A DNA stretch of 64,000 bases from NCBI GenBank assembly GCA_023052935.1, contig CM041295.1, forward strand, positions 107,076,711 through 107,140,710, written 5' to 3'. Below the pieces are notes generated by a model, which ran no database searches, was not told the DNA's origin, and saw nothing but the letters and a program-made list of their open reading frames with translations. The position numbers and the translations under genes are program-made. Below, one piece after another: positions 12,250 through 26,615 of this stretch. Each line of letters begins with the position of its first letter. The first letter of the stretch is position 1. The stretch is from Piezodorus guildinii. Taxonomy: Eukaryota > Arthropoda > Insecta > Hemiptera > Pentatomidae.

Positions 12250-12384
12250 TTGAGTAATCTGCTAGCAAAAGTTTCAGCTACTATAAGAAATGATTCATCT
12301 GCAGACAATGCAACACCATTAGGAAAATGGAGATTTTTTAATAAAACTTCATTCTTTTTTGAGTTAGCATTGTACTTCAATAGC
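12250..12384 (-). CDS. APMAP/hemomucin-like protein, exon e
   Basis: The acceptor TTTTTCAG precedes G CTA TTG AAG TAC and the donor GTATGA follows CTC AA. The 135-nt exon is entered in phase 2 and left in phase 2. It encodes RLLKYNANSKKNEVLLKNLH followed by FPNGVALSADESFLIVAETF. The LxFPNGVxLSxDExFLxVAET block is the hallmark of strictosidine-synthase-like propellers, and in APMAP it lies just before the segment given by exon f. Joins on both sides keep the reading frame. Confidence 0.93.
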
Positions 12385-14155
12385 CTGAAAAATCGTATCT
12401 CCAATTTAAAAAATAAATAAATAATAGTAATAATTATAATATAAACCAGTATTAGTAAATAATATATAATAAATGTACTTAAAAAAAAAGCAGAAAGGCT
12501 TTAGATCAGTTGAAATACAGAATAATCAACTAAAGTACTATTGATGTTCAAAACTTTAATTAGGGTATCAGTAACTATCTGAACAGATAGTTCTCTTCTC
12601 ACATTTCCTTAAGTCTATAAAATAAAGGGGGAGAAAAAAGAAAAGTTGGATGCTTAGGATTTTAGATCTATTACTTATCTCAATGTTCATAAATTACAAA
12701 GAGTTGTTATTGTATTAGAAAGAGAACTAGGAAATGAGGCAGATTCAAGAAATACAAATGACTTATGATAATTGTTTGTTTTATAATGCTTAATGTAAAA
12801 AGAAATCTCACAATACCATTTTATCTAGGAATAACTACTGTAAAACATTTGATTGACATTGCTTCTTCTTTTTTTTTTTGTCAGGGAAATCCCTTTAGTC
12901 CTTTATTTATCCACAAGTATGAAGTAGTGTGAATTACCTCTGCCCAGTAACTATTCGCATGTGTTTCATGAGAACAAATGACTGTTAGTTAAAATACAGT
13001 TATTATTCTGAAAATTGATTAATTTAGGGAAAACTAGTTACGTTTTCCCCCCAGTAAATTTAAGCTACTATACCACAACACCAGGCAACTGATCGATTAA
13101 TTTAACAGTTTATTAACCTCATATCAATTGTAAAAGTAAATTATATAGAATATTCATTTTTTTTTTTCAAGTACTAATATAGCTCATTGTTTTAATAGAT
13201 GTTTGGTAAGATGAGTAAAATTAAACTAAGTACAGTAAAAAAAAAAAAAAAAATTGATAGAACCTGCCGTTTTTTAAATTTATTTATTTATTTATTTTTT
13301 TTTTTGTCATAACAAGTATTACAAGTAAAAATTCCAAATCCTAGTTCTTAACAGAAATTTACGTTTTACAGTCCGGATAACCAAGTTTCAACAAATATGG
13401 TAAATCTTGATCAAAAACGAATAGTTGTGCGAAACTGAAAGTACAAATTTCAGATAGTTATATGGATGTTGGAGTAACTTTTCTACTAATAAGAACTCAA
13501 AGAATTTTATAATAAACTAAATTTAAAACAAGGAGAAATATTTTCTCAAGTTTAATTTTTTTCTTTAGGTATAGGAACTGTACTATAAATGTATAATAAA
13601 CTATTAAAAAGATAAAAATGTTAGGAAAAGTATTATCTAGAAATCCAAGTTGTAGAAGATAATGGAGAGTGATGAACTATAGTAAAATAAAGTGATTAAT
13701 GTAGATAATAATTCCAATTCTTATATCATCTAACCTAAAATATTTCCATTAAAACTCAACCATTGATTTTTATTTTACTTAAATCCATTTAAAGTAGGAA
13801 GGTAAGCGAACTTTGTGTGTACCAGATTTTTTTTTTATTCTGAGAAATTATTAAACTTAATGACATATAACCTGCTTGCAACAATCCAAAAAGATCCAAA
13901 GAAAAGTCTAACCAGAAAATTGAAACTCTTAGATGCTCAGCGCTGGCGCAAATTAAGGTTTGGATCACAGTTTATCAGTGGAAGTATTAAAGTTCAGACT
14001 TAATTAAAGATGAAATGTCTAAAGTTGAGAAAATGTTTGGGTATGACATGGAAAATTAAGGAAAAATGATAAGAAAACATCAAGATTAAAATCAAATTAG
14101 TATCCTCCTCACACCTTAAATATTACTAAGAAAATAATATTTGAAACTGAAATAC
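12385..14155. other. APMAP intron, no feature recognised
   Basis: 1.8 kb intron bounded by the donor at 14155 and the acceptor before 12384. It holds AT-rich unique-looking sequence, poly(A)/poly(T) runs near 13238 and 13297, and one 62-codon plus-strand ORF (13815-14003) without family resemblance. No TIR or LINE signal seen. Confidence 0.6.
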
Positions 14156-14327
14156 CTTCCATTACCATCTCCAAGAAAAGTGTAAAATCCATCTTTCAGT
14201 AAATGACTAGTAGATGAGTCTGTCCAAAAAAAATCACCAGTCCTCTTTGAAAGTGCAATAGAATTTGGTAACATTGGATTTAAACCGTCAATGGCTAATT
14301 TTTTCGAAACAATTGTTTCTACTTCCC
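14156..14327 (-). CDS. APMAP/hemomucin-like protein, exon d
   Basis: The acceptor CTCTTTAG precedes GG GAA GTA GAA and the donor GTATTT follows GGA AG. The 172-nt exon encodes GEVETIVSKKLAIDGLNPML, then PNSIALSKRTGDFFWTDSST and SHLLKDGFYTFLGDGNGR. The DFFWTDSS segment corresponds to the (I/V)YFTDSS strand of APMAP, and GDGNGR-LLKY across the next junction corresponds to its DGRLLEYD segment. Exon phases (1 in, 2 out) agree with both neighbours. The 8-T run inside the exon must be intact for the frame, and it is. Confidence 0.92.
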
Positions 14328-14769
14328 CTAAAGAGAAAGGAAAAATTAAAAAATGAAATACTGCCTTTAAATAAATTCTAAACGGTTATTGAATAAAGAT
14401 TAGATATTTTCCTAGTTGTTTCCCCCACATCTTAGATTAAACTTCCTAGTTTCTAAGCTGATCAAATAGGCTAAAAGCTATCCCTGGAGAGACAGCCAAT
14501 ATAGAGCTTCAGCCATATATTTATTTCTTGATTGTCAATTTCAATGCAAATTAATTCATTATTGTTGTAATTTAAATGATGAATAGTACAAATAGCAACT
14601 TTATGTATGTATTACATATCTTTATATTATCTCGTATCACCATAAATTTCACATTTTATATCAGTACTGTCTTCCCAAAAATTACCGCTTATGACAATTA
14701 ATTTCATATGTTATATAATTATAACCCTCCCAAAAAGATATATTTTGCCTTTAGGGGATCTGTAGTAAC

Positions 14770-15690
14770 ATATGAGTTCCATGTAACCATTTTCAGTTTT
14801 GTATATACATAAGAAAAATTATGGCTTCAAGTGAAGAATTAAACCTTTTCTAGGTTCAATTTTTATTCATAGTGAATACTAATTCAAGGTTGAATATATT
14901 TAATTTTACTAAACAGACCTTGAAGATTAGCTTTTCAACAACAGGGGATTTTGCAGGAACATTTCTTACCACTGATTTAGGACACAAGCAACATCTCCCA
15001 TTATCTCCCAAGAGGACAGGAAATGATGATCAAACTATCATTTGGAGTTAATAAGTTGTATTATAATTCTATTCTTTCCTCCGAAGGCTACACTGAAAAT
15101 TTGAAACTGCTTGTTCTTTCTTATCTTTTCCATTAATTTTTGTATTTTAAGCCTTTTTTTTTTTTTTCTTCAACGTTAAGGTAACTGTTATAAGCTTTTT
15201 TCTAAGGAAGTTTCACACCTTAACCATTTTCAGTTTTGTATATACTAACAAATAATTGTTTCTTCATATGAAAAATAAAACATATATTTAAATTTATTTT
15301 TTTACCAATATCATAACAGAAGTCCAGGTGAACACAAAGTGTGAACATGAATTTCAGTTGAATTCCAGATATTTTTATTTTAATTGCAAGGTATCTTTTT
15401 AATTATAAGTTCCACAATGGTTTTACATTCTAGCCACTTTATATACAGATGAAAAATGATGTCTTTCCAAGAAGATATAAAACATTTTTTTAAATTTAGT
15501 TTTGAGTTTATAAGTTTGTGTGGTTGGGTTCTATTCCTTCCTCCAAAGGTTATACTGGAAATCTGAAACAGCTAGTTCTTCCTTTTTCTTTCCATTAGTT
15601 TTGGCATTTGATTACTGATTTTCCTTCAATGTTAAAGATCTGTTATGGTTTTTTTTTTGTTTTCTTCTTCAAAACGCTTCACCCAACGCT
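14770..15690. repeat. Diverged tandem duplication, unit about 440-460 bp
   Basis: Ordered similarities recur: TAACCATTTTCAGTTTTGTATATA at 14785 and 15221, and TTCTTTCCTCCGAAGGCTACACTGAAAATTTGAAAC at 15072 against TTCCTTCCTCCAAAGGTTATACTGGAAATCTGAAAC at 15531. Each is followed by CTTGTTCTT/CTAGTTCTT and a T-rich run with CTTCAACGTTAA/CTTCAATGTTAA. The offsets are 436 and 459 bp. No coding potential; it lies in an APMAP intron. Confidence 0.6.
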
Positions 15691-16409
15691 TAAAGAGCTC
15701 TTTAGGTGTCCATCTTTTGCTTATGTATTTTTCTTGACCTAAATTCCAAAGTTACCCCTAATCTAACCTCCAGTCTTGGATGTGATCAAATCTTCCCCCT
15801 CCCCTTTCCCAAATCATCTGCCTTTAGTGTGAGAATAACTTTTTAAAATAAATTTTATATCGGGCTACCAGGAAAAATAAGACAGCCCTGTAAATGTAAA
15901 AAAAATATGAGATGTTATGTGGTAAGAATGTCTATTAAATAATGCAACTGCAAATATAAATTGATGCATTTAGTTTTTAAAGGCAAAAACTATATTTTTG
16001 TTGCTTATAGTTATAATAAATTTATAATATTATAATATATTTGTTAAATATATTATGATAAATATATTATTATAATATATTTAAAAATATATTAGTTTTT
16101 TTCAATTGCATTGACCTTTTTTTACTAAATTTTCCTAAACAGTCAGTTGTCACCAAAACATAAGTAATGTTTCTTAATTGTCACATGTAGGAGGCATTAG
16201 ATATCCCTACATTAATACTTTTAAATTAATGCTGTGTTTACAGGCAGGAATCTGGAATGGATGTCCCCTAGTGAATATTTGTATTTAAAAACTAATGCTT
16301 ATATTTTCTAATAAAAAAAAAAAATACCCAATAGGATTGGCAATCTTAAATTGGTTCGGAAAAAAATACATAAAATAATATTAAAATATATAGAAATATG
16401 GTTACCTAC

Positions 16410-16532
16410 CAGTAGTTAAATTTGCTTTTTTAATGCCATAATAAGCATCTGCAACGTAAAGTATTCCTTTTTCATCAAACCGAAATCCTAAAGGTCTTCC
16501 ACATATATCTTCTTCCATGATGTTTTCCTCAT
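16410..16532 (-). CDS. APMAP/hemomucin-like protein, exon c
   Basis: The acceptor TTGTTTAG precedes AT GAG GAA AAC and the donor GTAGGT follows ACT ACT G. The 123-nt exon encodes EENIMEEDICGRPLGFRFDE and KGILYVADAYYGIKKANLTT. CGRPLG(I/F)R and LxVADAYxG(L/I) are strongly conserved blades of APMAP. It is entered in phase 1 and left in phase 1. Together with exon b it gives GKDCN-EENIMEEDICGRP, paralleling the charged loop before CGRPLG in the family. Confidence 0.94.
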
Positions 16533-16582
16533 CTAAACAATAACTACTTCTTAAAAATTGTAAAATAAATTAGATTTACTTA

Positions 16583-16672
16583 TTAATTATTTAGATGAGG
16601 AAGATGGTTGGGGGTGCGGTCATTAAATAGAAACACACATTTAAAACAAGTGCTATCTTCCTCATCTAATTT
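16583..16672. repeat. Inverted repeat with MITE-like end
   Basis: TTAGATGAGGAAGAT at the left is mirrored by ATCTTCCTCATCTAA at the right. The left side continues GGTTGGGGGTGCGGTCATT, related to the ends of the 4878-5011 MITE. It is probably a short derivative of that family, placed about 50 bp upstream (on the coding strand) of APMAP exon c. Confidence 0.5.
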
Positions 16673-18399
16673 CACAACGGTCAACAAAAACTCCATCATT
16701 ATTAATTATTTATTGTGTTCCTATATTTTACAAAGAAACAGACACTGTTTCAGGCCAAAAGACATTTTAATAAATAAAAATAGGAGATTCTTCCAAGGAA
16801 ATACTTAAACTAATAAATAAGATAGGATATATATACAGGTGTCTGTGTATGTGTGTGTGTAAAAGTGAATTATTCTTTTTTACTTCTACATAGTATTATA
16901 GCCATGTAATAAATTACCTCCAGAGCATATGTTTTTATTTTTCATTATTCATACTAGTTGATTAATGTGTATTTAAGAGATTAATTAGGATGTGCAGTAT
17001 AAACACATCCTTAATGTGATTGTTGTGATATAGAAATTGTGAGGAAAATAATATAAATTGTTTTAAAATTTTAAAAGGAAACTGGTGGTAGCTCACTTTC
17101 AATTTAGAAAGATACATAAGGGATGTTCTGCCAGGAAAATATCAACCAAATTTAGGATTTCCTAATAGGAATCAGATATAGATCCAGTCTGTAAGATGTT
17201 ATCTTCTATGGCACGAATGTGAATTTGGCGAGAAGAGCTCTATTCTTGGCGCTTGATGGTCTTTTTGGCTCGAGGGGACCAACTACTCAAGGGGGGTTAA
17301 CCATTCTAATTTATTTAATGATTTTTTACAGTTAGCTTAAAATGATTTCAGAAACAATATAACACTTTAAGCTTGTACTTATCTTCACTTGAACTAATCA
17401 GTTTCTTGCATTATGCTTATTGGGGGCTCAGTAACTTTGGAAGAAATATCCTGATTGCCAAGAAAGTTGACTTCCAACTCATGTTAAAGCCTGCTGTCAC
17501 GAGTGTTTTTGCGATAAGACATCTTAGTAGCCCTCGTCTCAAAAGATTACTAACAAATAATCAATAGGCAGACCCATAAAGCGATATTCCTTAGGCCCAA
17601 TGTAAATTGACACCACCGCATTTGCCACATGCACTGCTTGAGCGCAAATGGTTAATAGCATTGCTGTCCAAATATATTAACTTGCTTAATTCACAGTATA
17701 CTTATTAATCCACAATGTTTACTCTTCCTTACCTTGTGTTTATTCTTAAACATTCCATTTCCTACTCTCACAATCTATTTTTCCTTTTAAAATGTTAATA
17801 ATTGTTTCTAAAATATGTAATATTTATATATAACCCTTATTTTGGCACACAGATATTAGGATAAATATTAATAAACAGAGACAGATCCTATAATAATTCA
17901 ATAAACCTAAATAATATTTAAAAGAAAATAATAATTTCTGCTGATAGCCATGGTGGATAATCCCCAGATAGTCTAAAACAATATTCTCAGCCAACACCAC
18001 AGTATCCTTCATATTAACACCTAGGTCCTCTAGAAAGCTTCTTGTGCTGTGAGGGATTGATCTGCAAGATCCAAACGACAGGCTAGAAATACATGCATTT
18101 CTTGTATATACCTTTCCTTACCCTTACCACACCACCTGCTTTGTTGTGGTTGTTAATCTCAAATTGGACGAAGGGTCCAGGATCAGGGCACAGTTCTACT
18201 GCTTTAGGAGAATGCAAAAATGTCTGCATACTTCTTATTTCCATACTCTTATACTGTATCAATAAAGTAGATCTCATCAAAATTGATTAAGTCATTTACT
18301 CTAAGGAACTTTAGTTCTGACATATGTATCTGTTTGTTTTCAGGGTCTCTTTAAAACAGCAAGCACCAATGCCCTGCCCCCTCCAAACACATTTTCCCA

Positions 18400-18975
18400 T
18401 GTCGAAAACGTCAGCCAGTTTCTTGTCGTTTCAGTCTTGTATGGGGATTCCAAATTGGACGTTTGTCAAGGTGTAGTCCTAGTATTCAATACGAATATGT
18501 TCACAGGTGCTAGTGGAGTGTCATTAAAGGATACTGTAGGGCAGGAAGTCATTGGTTTACAACAAAGTATAAAAGTTATTTGGTGGGATCTGTTAGAATT
18601 AAATTTAATCTTCCAATCCTGGCACCATACTTCAAAGCCTCGGATGTGGGATTGAAGAGTGTGTGAGGCAGTAACTGGATCATTATTTACTGATAGCACA
18701 CACGTGTCATCAGCATAGGTAGAAAGGAATGTGTTAGGATGGGCTGGGATATCAGCTGTATAGATTGTATAAAAAACGGGCCCAAGGATGTTGCCTTGAG
18801 GAACACCAGCAGATTGAGAAAAAAGGAATAGGAATTATTATGATTTATTTTGAAAGATCTATCAACGAGGTAGGACTGGATAATAAGAAAATTTACGGAG
18901 AATATAGGAGGGAGAAATAAACAGAGCTTGTAAAGCAATCCCGGGTGCCAGACTCGGTCAAAGGCCTCCTCAAAT
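18400..18975 (-). mobile_element. Jockey-like LINE relic (RT fragment)
   Basis: Minus-strand pieces in shifting frames resemble a Jockey-type reverse transcriptase: a decayed FDRVWHPGLLYKL at about 18920-18970, IIQSYLVDRSFKINHNNSYS, a degraded GVPQG segment, then ADDT-like CVLSVNNDPVTASHTLQSHI and QDWKIKFNSNRSHQITF. The same segments occur in better shape at 62780-63715, confirming family membership. Several frameshifts; inactive. Confidence 0.75.
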
Positions 18976-19227
18976 TTAAAATTAGAAAAACAAACTTAAA
19001 TATGTTTTGAAAATTTTCAAGAATAGGAACTTATTTAGTACATTATAAAAAGTCTAATATTATTTCATAAAAATTTTGTTTTAACTAAATCTTGACAGGG
19101 GAACACTTGGCTAGATAATAGAGATAGAACACAAAATATTTTTTTAAATAACACAATATATAACAATTTAGTGACTCATAAAATATCTCAGTAAAAAAAA
19201 AAAAAAAAAAGAAGAAAAGAAACCTAC

Positions 19228-19418
19228 TGCAATCTTTGCCAAATTTGATAACTGGAATCAGTTTTCCATTAGAAAGTTTTTTTATATAACCACCATGAGT
19301 AGATGTATATAATTCATTATTATAAACAACTACATCTTCAGGTCCTTTAACTTGATTAAGGAATAGTTTTTCTGCATTATTCAGTTTTCCATTCAAGGTC
19401 ACTGGTTGTGTTGTCAAT
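19228..19418 (-). CDS. APMAP/hemomucin-like protein, exon b
   Basis: The acceptor TTTTACAG precedes A TTG ACA ACA and the donor GTAGGT follows GAT TGC A. The 191-nt exon encodes LTTQPVTLNGKLNNAEKLFL, NQVKGPEDVVVYNNELYTST and HGGYIKKLSNGKLIPVIKFG. This matches the first propeller blade of APMAP, where L..AE.LF..Q..GPE...  and G.V.KL..G.I.....FG are conserved. The junction with exon a restores an AAA Lys codon (AA+A). The apparent longer ORF beyond the donor is read-through into a poly(T)-rich intron. Confidence 0.94.
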
Positions 19419-19713
19419 CTGTAAAATCCACAATAATTTCAATAATAACATTATTTTCTCAAAAGTATGACTTTTTAGCCAGTCACAGAAAAAAAAAAAA
19501 AATTATTACAATGAAGTTACCAAGTTTTGGTCACCTGAACCATTTTTGAGTGTGTCAAAAATATATTATTCATTAACATGGCTCGCATAAACATACCAAT
19601 CATCAGGTCAGAGTGGAGGAGGATAACTGAGGATAGCAAAGTCCTGCAAGGACCATGGCACTGTTAGATAGATAGATAGAACATACCAATCATACATATT
19701 TCTCTGTACTTGG

Positions 19714-20047
19714 TAGGGGTGGGCATAATCGAATGATCGGACTTCGATGATTTGAATAATCGAATGATTTCATAATCGAATGATTAATATGATTTCTGAG
19801 AGGCAATATGCCAAAATTCACGCCTCTATGATGCCTGAGCCTACATGCAAATGTGCATATAATTTATGTGATAAGAAGAAAAAAAAAAAAAGTTGTTCGA
19901 TTATCTTATACGTTAAACACGTTACAAGATTCAGTTCGAATGATCATTCGTTTCTCAAAACCGATTAATCTGATAATAATCAATTAATTCAAATGATTGA
20001 AATAATCGAATGATCCGGTGATCGTCATTAGATTATGCCCACCTCTA
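19714..20047. mobile_element. hAT-type MITE with 8-bp target duplication
   Basis: The ends TAGGGGTGGGCATAATCGAA and its right counterpart (reverse of TAGAGGTGGGCATAATCTAA) are hAT-like. An exact 8-bp direct repeat GTACTTGG flanks the element (19706-19713 and 20048-20055). The 334-bp interior is built largely of repeated AATCGAATGAT-like words in both orientations and codes for nothing. Confidence 0.9.
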
Positions 20048-20167
20048 GTACTTGGTACTGTTGCATCAGTTTTATCCTTTTTAAACATTTCATTTACCCC
20101 AAATACATTTCACAGTCATGTTCACTAACAATTTAACAAATACAACAGAAAATATCTTTAAACAATA

Positions 20168-20225
20168 TTGTCCGATTAGCCATAGTAGCATAAAGTGACG
20201 TTAAATAAATAAACAAAAAAAAAAC
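20168..20225 (+). mobile_element. 5'-truncated SINE (family A) with target duplication
   Basis: TTGTCCGATTAGCCATAGTAGCATAAAGTGACGTTAAA is the 3' end of the tRNA-derived SINE seen in full at 51765-52057 (reverse) and 42625-42862. It ends in an A-rich tail. ATCTTTAAACAATA repeats on both sides (20154-20167, 20226-20239), a 14-bp target-site duplication that marks it as a real, truncated insertion. Confidence 0.88.
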
Positions 20226-20802
20226 ATCTTTAAACAATAGGATATAACTTGGTAAAATTCAGAAAAAAAATTAAAAAAATAGAAAAAATAAATACATAAA
20301 CAAAGAACAGCATACAAAAAAAAAATTGAACAAAATGTAAAAATTTAGATGAAAAATCCTATTAGGCCCAATATATCACAGTGATTAGAATGTAGATTAC
20401 AACATTAATGAAACTGGTATTTCCAAAGTGCTAAATTAAAATTAGCTACTGGATTTACACAATATACTTCCTAACTGGAGACAAATTTTTATTTTGAAAA
20501 TGCATTTCTTTTAAACAAACAAAAAATCTCCAAAGATTTTGATGAAACTGGACCAAAGTATTTTCCTTAAACTCCTCAACTTTTAATGAGTATAGTTCAT
20601 CACCAAGGAATGCAGAGAAAGAAATTATGACAAAAAGAATATGGGTTAATCCATTCAAAATCATCCAGACCTTGCCACTTGATATTTTTCATTTTTATGA
20701 ATTTTTTACCAGTTATTCTGCATTATTTCCTGAATACAAAACAACAGTAAAACATACTTTTTTGTTTTCCAGAGTGCAATGTAAGTCTGCACCCACCACA
20801 CA

Positions 20803-20868
20803 CTCACGTGCATGCACACACACACACACTCATGTGCATGCCACACACACACACACACACACACACAT
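20803..20868. repeat. (CA)n microsatellite
   Basis: CACACA runs interrupted by CTCACGTGCATG and CTCATGTGCATG lie immediately 5' of the LINE fragment at 20880. The apparent His/Thr-rich and Val/Cys-rich frames across it are repeat artefacts. Confidence 0.9.
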
Positions 20869-20879
20869 GGTAGGAGCTC

Positions 20880-23095
<2,216 letters not shown>

Positions 23096-23354
23096 TTACA
23101 CCTGTTTTTCTCCACAGGACTACTGTTAGGCATTACATCATAGAGGGATATAATAGAGGGAGGACAGTATAGCAGGCTAAGGGCCTTTGCACACATAACC
23201 GGCTGCCATGTAAACGGCTATTCTGCCTTGACCCTTGTTAACCCCCCCAGTACACCTACTGCATGGCTGCCGGTCACTTATAAATGCCAAGATAAGGAAA
23301 TGTGCCGTCTCGGGCACTACATGGCAGCAATCTGGCTATATTTGGTCGCTAGAC
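23096..23354. other. GC-richer spacer, possible DNA-transposon end
   Basis: After the LINE tail there is a stretch with GGGCCTTTGCACACATAACC at 23181, followed by a partly self-complementary GCTGCCATG ... CATGGCTGCC ... CATGGCAGC pattern. The opening word resembles ends of some Harbinger/hAT MITEs, but no matching second end is seen before the TIR element at 23355 begins. Confidence 0.3.
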
Positions 23355-24691
23355 AATTGAGACGTTGATTTCCAAAAGGTACTATATCCACTTTAGAGAA
23401 TTTTACAGGAAATGCAAAAATCTGTCATTTATTTATTATTGGCCTAATTTACGTGACTCTTTTTTTATTAAAATCAAAAGTTGATTTATAAAGGTGTTAC
23501 CAACTCATTTTTCCAAATTATTGCACTTTTCCGATGACTTTTAAACAATATAATATGGATTTAGTACTTTTTGGAACGAAACATGGATATAGTACTTTTT
23601 GGAACGAATTAAAAGGGATATAGTACTTTTTGGAAGAATATAACGCAAGGTAAGTTGGTAACAGTCACTATAACCTTCCTGATCCAACATTGCCGATAAC
23701 TAACGTCTTTATATCGTTAATTACTAAGTTATGTATATTTCCTTATTCTCCCTCTGAGAAACATCTTTCTTTGTTGGTTAATTACATTGATTATCTATTA
23801 TTCATAAAGAAAGTGAATATTCAAAGGACAATGTATCTATTTATGGCACTATAATAAGAAAGTATGTAATTATGAAGTTTGTTTTGAACTTGTATTTACT
23901 ATTTGTGTGAATTTAGCAAATTTAATTATATTATTAACGACGTGTATACAATATTTAACCATAGATACTGATAAATAATAACTTTTGAGCTTTTATTTTA
24001 CATAAAAAAATCGACTACTAAGTTAGATCAGGCACGGATTTTCTTCACATATTTAGCAAGTTCGTGGAATGCTAATTCCAACTATTTGCTGCATAAAATA
24101 CCATTATTCTATTAAAATGTGAGTTTCTGAAAAATTTTAAACCAAATTTATGTTGCTGCAAGAAGAAATACTATGAAAAAACTTAATTTAATTGACAACC
24201 TAAAAGAACCAAAGCGACGCAACTAAGTTGTTTCAAATAGCCTAAAAACTGATTATTAGGTTAAAACCAGTGATCAAAATAACAGCGGTGATTCAAGACG
24301 TGATAAATGAACCAATAAAAATGCATAAAATGATGAAAACAATAAATTAATGGTGATATATTACGCGGTTAGGTGCTTCTGCCGTTTAGTAGGAAATATA
24401 GTACCTTTTGGAAGGAAATGAAATGAAAGGTTATATCTGTTTACATAGGATATAGTACCTTTTGGAACGAAACATGGATATAGTACCTTTTGGAATGAAA
24501 TAAAATGTGGATTTAGTACCTTTTGGAATGAAATGAAATTTTTAAAGACTTTTTTGAAGGATTTTTATGTTTCTTGGATAAAATTTGATGACGGATTTAG
24601 ATAAAACCAAACCATTAGAATACAAATATGTGAAAATATCAACTTTGAAAAAAATGTCCTTTAGTACCTTTTGGAAATCAACGTCTCAATT
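23355..24691. mobile_element. Unnamed TIR element, copy 1 (1337 bp)
   Basis: It begins AATTGAGACGTTGATTTCCA and ends with the reverse complement, giving TIRs of about 30 bp (through AAAAGGTACTA). A second copy of identical length is at 31935-33271, and the two differ at only scattered bases. Seven internal TAGTAC(C/T)TTTTGGAA words (three near the left end, four near the right) repeat the TIR core in one orientation, flanked by GGATAT/GGATTT and GAA. No ORF of useful size, so it is non-autonomous. The AATT at both ends is self-complementary and may be either part of the TIR or a 4-bp target duplication. Confidence 0.9.
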
Positions 24692-25685
24692 GTACCCGAT
24701 TTCCTTTTAGTGATAGGTTTTTTTACTATTAATAACAATATTTTAGGTGTCTTTTATATCTTTTTCATCATTATTTATAGAAATGTTTTTATATGTATAA
24801 CATTATAATTATTAAATAATAATTTAATAATAGTGTCAATAAATGCAGAACTTTTTTTAATAATAAATTTCATAATTTTATATCCCTGTGTTTTATATTT
24901 TATATAAATGACTTTCACCTACCTCCATGGTTAAAACCAATTTAAGAGTTTTTAAAAACATTCAGATATAAAAATAAATGTTTAAAGAATTAGTTACCTA
25001 GTGTTTCCTTTCCAACTAAAATCAACATCACACAGCGCGCTGGTCAAGGACACTGTATCCTTCATATTTAATAATTTCAAAATTTGCTTCAACGACTGAG
25101 AAACTTCTTTTCCAGTTGAGAATTTCGTAGAAAACTGTCATGTTTCTTAGGACAATATCTTCGAAACAAATAACTAAACTGAGGCTTTTTTTAAAGACCT
25201 CTAATAGGACTAAACAAGATTAGAGAATGCTCTCAGGGGGGATTAATGGGATTAAGTGTTAAAATATATACAGTCCTTTCAATTCTTGAATTTGATACAA
25301 TGGTCATTTTTGTTTATACACCCCATATGCATGTAGGTAGGTACCTCATTAGATATTTAAGATAAGCAAATAGGTTAACACATTCTATTTGATGCAAATG
25401 AAATTTAAATTAGTTAATTAACAAAAAAAAAGTGCAAAACGTGCAAATTAATGCTGCCAAAATCCAAAACATGCAGCAATTGACAAAAAAAAAAAAAAAA
25501 AAATAGCAAAACGTGCAATATCAAATTATAATATATTATTCCCAACTTGATGGATAGGATAGCAGTTTGGGTTTGAATCTGATACACGCATGCAAATAGA
25601 ATTTGCAAAAACATGGAAATCCAGTCTCTTCTAATGATATTCAGGATCAAAAAGAACCTCACGATCTAATTGTTAGGTTAATTTC
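24692..25685. other. Intronic AT-rich spacer
   Basis: No gene or transposon end recognised. It lies in the large APMAP intron between exons a and b. It contains poly(A) near 25483-25503 and a minus-strand ORF (25414-25662) made partly of that tract. Confidence 0.5.
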
Positions 25686-25699
25686 TAGACTGATCCTAT

Positions 25700-26223
25700 A
25701 CTATATGGAGAACTGATAAAATATGGAGAACTTAGTTTTGAATTAAATGAGAGGCTCTCCGAAATTGAAAGCCATCTAGAAGGCCAGGCAAAATACATCG
25801 AAGAGCTCTCTCTAGAAAATAAGACTTTAAAAAATAAAGTAGGTGAACTCGAGGTCCGTCTTAATAAGACCGAGCAGGGCCTACTTCGTAGATCTCTATA
25901 AATTCGGGGTATCCCGGTCCGCCCGGGCGAAACCCCTGCGGTCCTGGTGACCAGTGTAGCGGCGGGCTTAGGTATGAAGATTTCTCCCGAGGACCTAGAC
26001 ACGGTGGTACGAGGTAGATCGAAGCCGGGTGACGATAGAACACCTCCTGTCGTTGTCCGTTTCGTCAGGCAAATCACGAGGGACGAGCTGGTAAAGCAAA
26101 GGAAGGTCAAAAGGGATTTCACTACGCTGGATATCGGGTGGGAATCCAATGATTGCCACCGTATATACCTAAGTGAGGAAATGTCTCCAGGAAACAGACA
26201 CCTTTACCGGGTCGCCCGATAGA
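25700..26223 (+). pseudogene. LINE ORF1 fragment: coiled coil plus FP-like domain
   Basis: Reading on the plus strand, a coiled-coil segment (YGELSFELNERLSEIESHLE, KYIEELSLENKTLKNKVGEL) leads through a stop near 25900. It continues as VLVTSVAAGLGMKISPEDLD, VVVRFVRQITRDELVKQRKV and RIYLSEEMSPGNRHLYRVAR, ending at TAG 26220. The latter half resembles the baculovirus-FP-like domain found in ORF1 proteins of many insect LINEs, taken to bind nucleic acid. The minus-strand ORFs here (25685-26149) are antisense shadows. Confidence 0.75.
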
Positions 26224-26615
26224 AGAGATCGCCAGGAAAAGTAAAATATGTTTGGTTTTAAGCCGGCAGAGTTCGCTGTTGTAAGGACGACGGACATCCC
26301 ATGGTCTTCATCGACCGAGCGCAGGAGCTAGAGGTCTTCGGCTGACGTCCTGGCTACAATCTACCCTCTGGCTATGAACGGACTCACACCACGTACTCCA
26401 TATGTAATTTACTGAGTTTAATGTTTAGTGTAAGGTATATTTTTATACAATTTTTATTTTCTTCACTAGTCATTATTTATTTCATTTTTCAAATATTCTT
26501 CACTCAACACTTTTGATTGTTTTATTTTGTATTTATTTTCTTCTAATCTTTAAATTTAACCAAAATTTAGCTATGTCGTCTTCCTACCATCAGTGTTTTT
26601 CTCCATCTAGTTCCT

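Noticed and set aside
25685..26149. Minus-strand 154-aa ORF
   Set aside because: Antisense shadow of the LINE ORF1, which has recognisable coiled-coil and FP-like sequence on the plus strand.
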